Shown in pieces: positions 5,161-8,783 of a stretch of DNA of 8,783 nt. Every line of letters starts with the position of its first letter. Position 1 is the stretch's first letter. Origin of the DNA: an uncultured Eggerthellaceae bacterium (GTDB lineage Bacteria > Actinomycetota > Coriobacteriia > Coriobacteriales > Eggerthellaceae); NCBI GenBank assembly GCA_910585565.1, contig CAJUFC010000017.1, forward strand, positions 1-8,783, given 5' to 3'. The notes under the pieces are model-generated. The model did not search any database and was not told the origin of the DNA. It was given only the letters and a program-made list of their open reading frames with translations. A program made the translations under genes and the position numbers.

Positions 5161-7464
5161 GTGAGACTGGCTGACATCGTCATCGACATTCCTACGAAGT
5201 CGCTCGACGGCACGTACACGTATGTGCTGCCTGCGGATGTGCCGGGACATGAGCCGCACGTAGGCTCGGCGGTGGTCGTGCCGTTCGGCCCGAGACGCGT
5301 CATCGGGTTCATCGTCGGCGTGCGCGAGGCTGATGCGACGGATGCTGACAAGAAGCTCAAGGGCGTCATCGAGGTGGTATCGAAGTCGTTCTTCGACGAG
5401 CTGGGCGCCGAGTGTGCCCGATTTCTCGCCGAGCGCTATGTGGCGCCGCTGTCGGTGTGCGTGCGCTTGTTCACTCCCCCTGGGGCCGTTCCCAAGGTCG
5501 TACAGGGCGCACTCGGCGCATGGCGGATAGAAAGCCCCTCTGTCGGCGAGGTCGACGACCGTTGGGTGACGCTGGGGGACATCCCCTTCCAACCGAAGTC
5601 GAACGCGGTCAAGCAGATCGCTGTCATGGATACCCTGCGCCGCGGCGACATCAAGATATCCGAGCTCAATTCGACGTACGGCAATGTCTCGGCTGCGGTA
5701 GCTGCGCTGGAGAAGAAGGGCGCGCTTCGCGTCGAGCGGAGGCGTCGCGTGCGCACCGGCATGCCGGCCGCGATGCCAGCGAGCGAGTCGGTGTATCGGG
5801 TGGACGAGCTGCCCTTAGATCTTACCTGCGGGCAAGAGCAGGCCCTCTCTGCTATACACGCCGCCTACGACGCGGCGTGCGGCGAGGTGGTGCTCGTGGA
5901 TGGGGTGACGGGCTCGGGCAAGACGGAGGTGTACCTGCAGGCGATCGCGCGCGCCCTTGCCGAGGGCAAGTCGGCCATCGTGCTCGTGCCCGAGATATCG
6001 CTCACTCCCCAGACCGTCGCGCGGTTTCGCGGGAGGTTCGGCGATGCGATCGCGGTGCTGCATTCGCGCATGAGCGCAGGCGAGCGCTACGACCAGTGGG
6101 ACCTCATCCGCGCGGGGGAGGCCAGAGTCGTCATCGGCGCCCGGAGCGCTCTGTTTGCGCCGCTGCAGAACCTAGGGCTCATCATTATCGACGAGGAGCA
6201 CGAGACGAGCTACAAGCAGGAGAGCGCCCCGCGCTACGTCGCGCGCGATGTTGCCGAGTGGATGATGCGTCGACGCGGAGGTGCGCTCGTCTTGGGGTCG
6301 GCCACGCCTTCGATCGAGGCGCTGTACCAAGCGCATACGCGCCCGAGCTGGCACGTCGTCTCGATGCCCGAGCGCGCGAATGGGCGCCCGCTGCCGCAGG
6401 TAGAGGTCATCGACATGGCTGACGAGTTCCGCTCGGGAGCGCGCGAGATGTTCTCTGCGCGTCTCAGGCGCGCGCTCATCGGCGAGCTAGAGGCCGGGCA
6501 CAAGGCCGTCTTGCTGCTCAACCAGCGCGGGTTCGCACGGTTTTTGCTTTGTCGCGACTGCGGGTTCGTGCCCAAGTGCACGTCGTGCTCGACGACGCTG
6601 ACCTACCATGACCGCGGCAACCGCCTCATCTGCCATCACTGCGGCTACAGCGTGGCCGCCCCGCCCGTATGCCCGTCGTGCGCCAGTCCCTACCTCAAGA
6701 AGTTCGGCGTAGGCACGCAGCGCGTGGAGGACGAGCTGCGTGCGCTTCTGGCCGCCGAGCTGGGCGAGGACGCATCTGTTCCCGTCATCCGAATGGATGC
6801 GGACACCACCGCGGCCAAGGGTGCGCACCGGCGGCTGCTCGAGCAGTTTGCCTCGGAGGCGCGTGCGGTGCTCTTGGGCACCCAGATGATTGCGAAGGGG
6901 CTCGACTTCGACGACGTGACGCTGGTGGGGGTCATCAATGCCGACACCCAGCTGCATATGCCGGACTTTCGCGCTGCCGAGCGCACGTTCGACCTGATAG
7001 AGCAGGTGGCGGGGCGAGCTGGCCGCGGCGAGCTGCCAGGGCGCGTGATGGTGCAGACCTACGAGGCAGACAGCGTCGCCATCCGCGCGGCTGCGCTCTA
7101 TGACCGAGATATGTTCCTCAGAAGCGAGCTGCCCAAGCGGCGCGTCTTGAAGTATCCGCCCTATGTCCGCATGGCCAACGTGCTGACGTGGGGGAAAGAC
7201 GAGCATGCGGTGCGGGCGTGCGCTACGCTGCTGCGCGAACAGATATGCGCGCGCGTGAGGGAAAGCGACCTCATCGACTGGGAGGTGCTGCCGGCGTCGC
7301 CGTGCGTGTTCGAGCGCATCCGCAACGACTTTCGCTGGCATGTCATTGTGAAGTGCCAGCATGATGGCGACGTTTCTGCCGTCCTGCACGACATATATAG
7401 GGGAGCCAAGCCAGCCAAGGGCGTGAACGTTGCCATCGACGTGGACCCCATCGACTTGCTGTGA
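5161..7464 (+). CDS. priA: Primosomal protein N', replication restart helicase PriA
   Basis: Superfamily 2 3'-5' DNA helicase that recognises stalled or repaired forks and reloads the replicative helicase. The product has 767 residues, slightly longer than the E. coli protein. The N-terminal region (about 1-110) matches the PriA 3'-DNA-end binding domain (ADIVIDIPTKSLDGTYTYVLP). Helicase motifs are: Walker A GVTGSGKTEVY with K254, DEEH (344-347), GTQMIAKGLDF (573-583) and EQVAGRAGRG (614-623). The PriA zinc module is complete, with eight cysteines (464, 467, 473, 476, 491, 494, 504, 507) in four CxxC-like pairs. This argues for a full PriA rather than the reduced, zinc-poor versions of some other actinobacteria. 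The start is GTG at 5161, with a weak AAGG seven bases upstream, and it gives a normal PriA N-terminus. The gene is separated from metK by 151 bases holding two hairpins. I see no convincing promoter in that gap. Confidence 0.97.
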   Translation: MRLADIVIDIPTKSLDGTYTYVLPADVPGHEPHVGSAVVVPFGPRRVIGFIVGVREADATDADKKLKGVIEVVSKSFFDELGAECARFLAERYVAPLSVCVRLFTPPGAVPKVVQGALGAWRIESPSVGEVDDRWVTLGDIPFQPKSNAVKQIAVMDTLRRGDIKISELNSTYGNVSAAVAALEKKGALRVERRRRVRTGMPAAMPASESVYRVDELPLDLTCGQEQALSAIHAAYDAACGEVVLVDGVTGSGKTEVYLQAIARALAEGKSAIVLVPEISLTPQTVARFRGRFGDAIAVLHSRMSAGERYDQWDLIRAGEARVVIGARSALFAPLQNLGLIIIDEEHETSYKQESAPRYVARDVAEWMMRRRGGALVLGSATPSIEALYQAHTRPSWHVVSMPERANGRPLPQVEVIDMADEFRSGAREMFSARLRRALIGELEAGHKAVLLLNQRGFARFLLCRDCGFVPKCTSCSTTLTYHDRGNRLICHHCGYSVAAPPVCPSCASPYLKKFGVGTQRVEDELRALLAAELGEDASVPVIRMDADTTAAKGAHRRLLEQFASEARAVLLGTQMIAKGLDFDDVTLVGVINADTQLHMPDFRAAERTFDLIEQVAGRAGRGELPGRVMVQTYEADSVAIRAAALYDRDMFLRSELPKRRVLKYPPYVRMANVLTWGKDEHAVRACATLLREQICARVRESDLIDWEVLPASPCVFERIRNDFRWHVIVKCQHDGDVSAVLHDIYRGAKPAKGVNVAIDVDPIDLL

Positions 7465-7471
7465 TGTAGCC

Positions 7472-7500
7472 TTGTAATCGCTGCAGAGAAGTAGTATTCT
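7472..7500 (+). promoter_or_regulatory. Likely sigma-70 type promoter of the sigma factor gene
   Basis: TTGTAA (7472-7477) and TATTCT (7495-7500) are separated by exactly 17 bases and each match the -35 and -10 consensus at 4 of 6 positions. This lies just after the priA stop, in an AT-richer patch unlike the surrounding coding DNA. Transcription would begin near 7507. An alternative -10, TATTAT at 7522-7527, lacks a good -35 partner. Confidence 0.5.
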
Positions 7501-7511
7501 GCAAGTTCGCA

Positions 7512-7559
7512 TGTTTGCGTCTATTATGGCGAAGCTGTATCCAAATGGGCGCGCAAACG
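7512..7559 (+). repeat. Inverted repeat in the sigma factor gene leader
   Basis: GTTTGCG (7513-7519) and CGCAAAC (7552-7558) are perfect complements, extended by a G-T wobble at each end, with about 30 bases between. The right arm ends immediately before the ribosome binding site AAAGGA (7560-7565). It could be an mRNA stem affecting translation or a DNA operator; chance is also possible. Confidence 0.4.
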
Positions 7560-7565
7560 AAAGGA
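7560..7565 (+). promoter_or_regulatory. Ribosome binding site of the sigma factor gene
   Basis: AAAGGA lies 8 bases before the GTG at 7574 and supports that start over an in-frame ATG at 7526, which has no Shine-Dalgarno sequence. Confidence 0.65.
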
Positions 7566-7573
7566 TCACGCTC

Positions 7574-8783
7574 GTGGCAAAAGCTGCAAAGACCGAAACC
7601 AAGACATCGGGAGAGCCCGAAGCAGCAGAGGCGAAGAAGGCAAAGAGCACGCCGAAGAAGACAGCCTCCACCACCAAATCCACCACAAAAGCGGCTGCAA
7701 CCGCAAGCAAGGCGAAGGCCGCGCCGAAGAAGGCCGCGTCTGCTAAGGCGGCGCCGAAGAAGGCGACCAAGGCTGCCGCGTCCGAGGCGAAGCCAGCGGC
7801 CAAGGCCGCAGCGAAGGCATCGTCGGGGACGCCGAAGGCAACCAAGGCAAGCACGACGACGGCGAAGAAGGCCGCAGCTGCCAAGACGCCTGCCAAGAAG
7901 GCAGCAAAGGGCACTCAGGCGACCAAGGCCGCCTCTGACCTCGAGAAGGCGGCCAAGGCGGCAAAGGCTGCCCTCGACAAGGCACAAAAGGACGCTGATG
8001 CGTCCGCGACCGATGCGCTGGGCGTCGTTGACGACATGCTCGACGACGAGCCCACCGAAGAGATCGAGACGGCCGATATCGACATGCTGGTGGATGACGG
8101 CATCGACGATGATGCTGCCTCGCCGGAAGACCTCGACGGGGATCCCGAGACCATCCTTGAGGACATCCCGGAGGAGGAGCTGAAGGCCACGTCCGACGTT
8201 CAGCTGCCCAAGGTGACCACCACGCGCGGCAAGGCGAAGACGCGCAGGCGCTCCGTCGACAACAACGTCACGATGCTCACGGGCGACCCGGTTCGCATGT
8301 ACCTCAAGGAGATAGGCAAGGTGCCGCTGCTGACTGCGGCCGAGGAGATCGACCTGGCCATGAAGATCGAGGCCGGTGTCGCCGCCACCGAAGAGCTCGA
8401 CCGCGCCTATGACGAGGGCATCGAGCTCAACCGCCGCGACAAGCGGCGGCTTTCCCGCGTGGAGCAGGTGGGACTTGATGCCAAGCAGGCGCTGATCGAG
8501 GCGAACCTGCGCCTCGTCGTGTCGATCGCCAAGCGCTACGTGGGCCGCGGTATGCTGTTTTTGGACCTCATCCAGGAGGGCAACCTCGGCCTCATCCGCG
8601 CGGTGGAGAAGTTCGACTACAAGAAGGGCTTCAAGTTCTCGACGTATGCGACCTGGTGGATTCGCCAGGCCATCACGCGTGCCATCGCTGATCAGGCGCG
8701 CACCATCCGCATCCCGGTCCACATGGTCGAGACCATCAACAAGCTCGTGCGCATCCAGCGTCAGCTGCTGCAAAAGCTCGGGC
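7574..8783 (+). CDS. rpoD: Principal RNA polymerase sigma factor (RpoD/SigA), 3' end missing
   Basis: Housekeeping sigma-70 factor that directs RNA polymerase to most promoters. The reading frame runs off the right edge after 403 codons, so regions 3 and 4 are not seen. From the GTG start (read as Met): residues 2-146 are a Lys/Ala/Thr-rich, histone-H1-like tail with repeated APKKA units; about 147-203 are strongly acidic (Asp/Glu runs); about 204-237 are basic again. Region 1.2 begins at DPVRMYLKEIG (238 on). The region 2 core follows from about 311, with NLRLVVSIAKRYVGRG, FLDLIQEGNLGLIRAVEKFDY, KGFKFSTYATWWIRQAITRAI and the ADQARTIRIPVHM segment. This combination of region 1.2 with a full region 2 marks a group 1 or 2 sigma factor. 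A low-complexity basic tail followed by an acidic stretch is also known from actinobacterial SigA/HrdB. The gene has its own likely promoter after priA. Confidence 0.95.
   Translation, partial: MAKAAKTETKTSGEPEAAEAKKAKSTPKKTASTTKSTTKAAATASKAKAAPKKAASAKAAPKKATKAAASEAKPAAKAAAKASSGTPKATKASTTTAKKAAAAKTPAKKAAKGTQATKAASDLEKAAKAAKAALDKAQKDADASATDALGVVDDMLDDEPTEEIETADIDMLVDDGIDDDAASPEDLDGDPETILEDIPEEELKATSDVQLPKVTTTRGKAKTRRRSVDNNVTMLTGDPVRMYLKEIGKVPLLTAAEEIDLAMKIEAGVAATEELDRAYDEGIELNRRDKRRLSRVEQVGLDAKQALIEANLRLVVSIAKRYVGRGMLFLDLIQEGNLGLIRAVEKFDYKKGFKFSTYATWWIRQAITRAIADQARTIRIPVHMVETINKLVRIQRQLLQKLG

Noticed and set aside
5412..6422. Plus-strand open frame of 336 codons in another frame within priA
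   Set aside because: The Arg/Gly/Ala-rich translation is typical of an alternative frame in high-GC DNA; priA motifs continue unbroken through it.
7526..7528. In-frame ATG as an alternative start for the sigma factor
   Set aside because: It has no Shine-Dalgarno sequence and overlaps the leader inverted repeat; GTG 7574 has AAAGGA at good spacing.
6487..7914. Minus-strand open frame of 475 codons spanning the end of priA and the start of the sigma gene
   Set aside because: Its Ala/Phe/Val-rich start, which looks like membrane helices, is the complement of the Lys/Ala repeats of the sigma tail; the rest mirrors priA.
7574..8011. Repetitive Lys/Ala region considered as a separate histone-like or DNA-binding protein gene
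   Set aside because: The frame continues without a stop into the sigma-70 conserved regions, so it is an N-terminal extension and not an independent gene.
7343..8773. Minus-strand open frame of 476 codons opposite the sigma factor gene
   Set aside because: Leu/Gly/Arg-rich shadow of the Lys/Ala repeat; the plus strand encodes unmistakable sigma-70 regions 1.2 and 2.

Overview
The window is 8.8 kb of high-GC, gene-dense bacterial chromosome with every gene on the + strand. It reads as a housekeeping region of an actinobacterium, most likely of the class Coriobacteriia. That placement is an inference from three things: strong GC bias at third codon positions, a CBS-domain family II pyrophosphatase without a DRTGG domain (the type known from Eggerthella lenta), and a principal sigma factor with a long Lys/Ala-rich N-terminal tail. 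I see no mobile elements, CRISPR arrays, tRNA or rRNA genes.

Layout: (1) the 3' part of a UvrD/PcrA-type DNA helicase gene, cut by the left edge of the window (1-2250); (2) 17 bases later, a CBS-domain manganese-type inorganic pyrophosphatase (2268-3623); (3) a leader of about 120 bases that folds as a SAM-clan (SAM-I/SAM-IV-like) riboswitch, followed by metK, S-adenosylmethionine synthetase (start 3744, end 5009); (4) a 151-base gap with two strong hairpins; (5) priA, the primosomal replication-restart helicase (5161-7464); (6) a 109-base gap with a likely promoter and an inverted repeat; (7) the 5' part of the principal sigma factor gene, rpoD/sigA (GTG start 7574), cut by the right edge.

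Functionally, the helicase, PriA and sigma-70 genes serve DNA repair, replication restart and transcription. The pyrophosphatase and MetK are linked metabolically, because MetK releases pyrophosphate plus phosphate for each SAM it makes. The most interesting element is the metK leader. It carries the P1, J1/2, P2, P3 and pseudoknot pattern of the SAM-I/SAM-IV clan, has no room for a P4 hairpin, and places the 3' strand of P1 directly against and into the metK Shine-Dalgarno sequence. This predicts translational feedback: high SAM closes P1 and hides the ribosome binding site. Apart from this, the region looks ordinary, and I did not find a novel multi-gene system.
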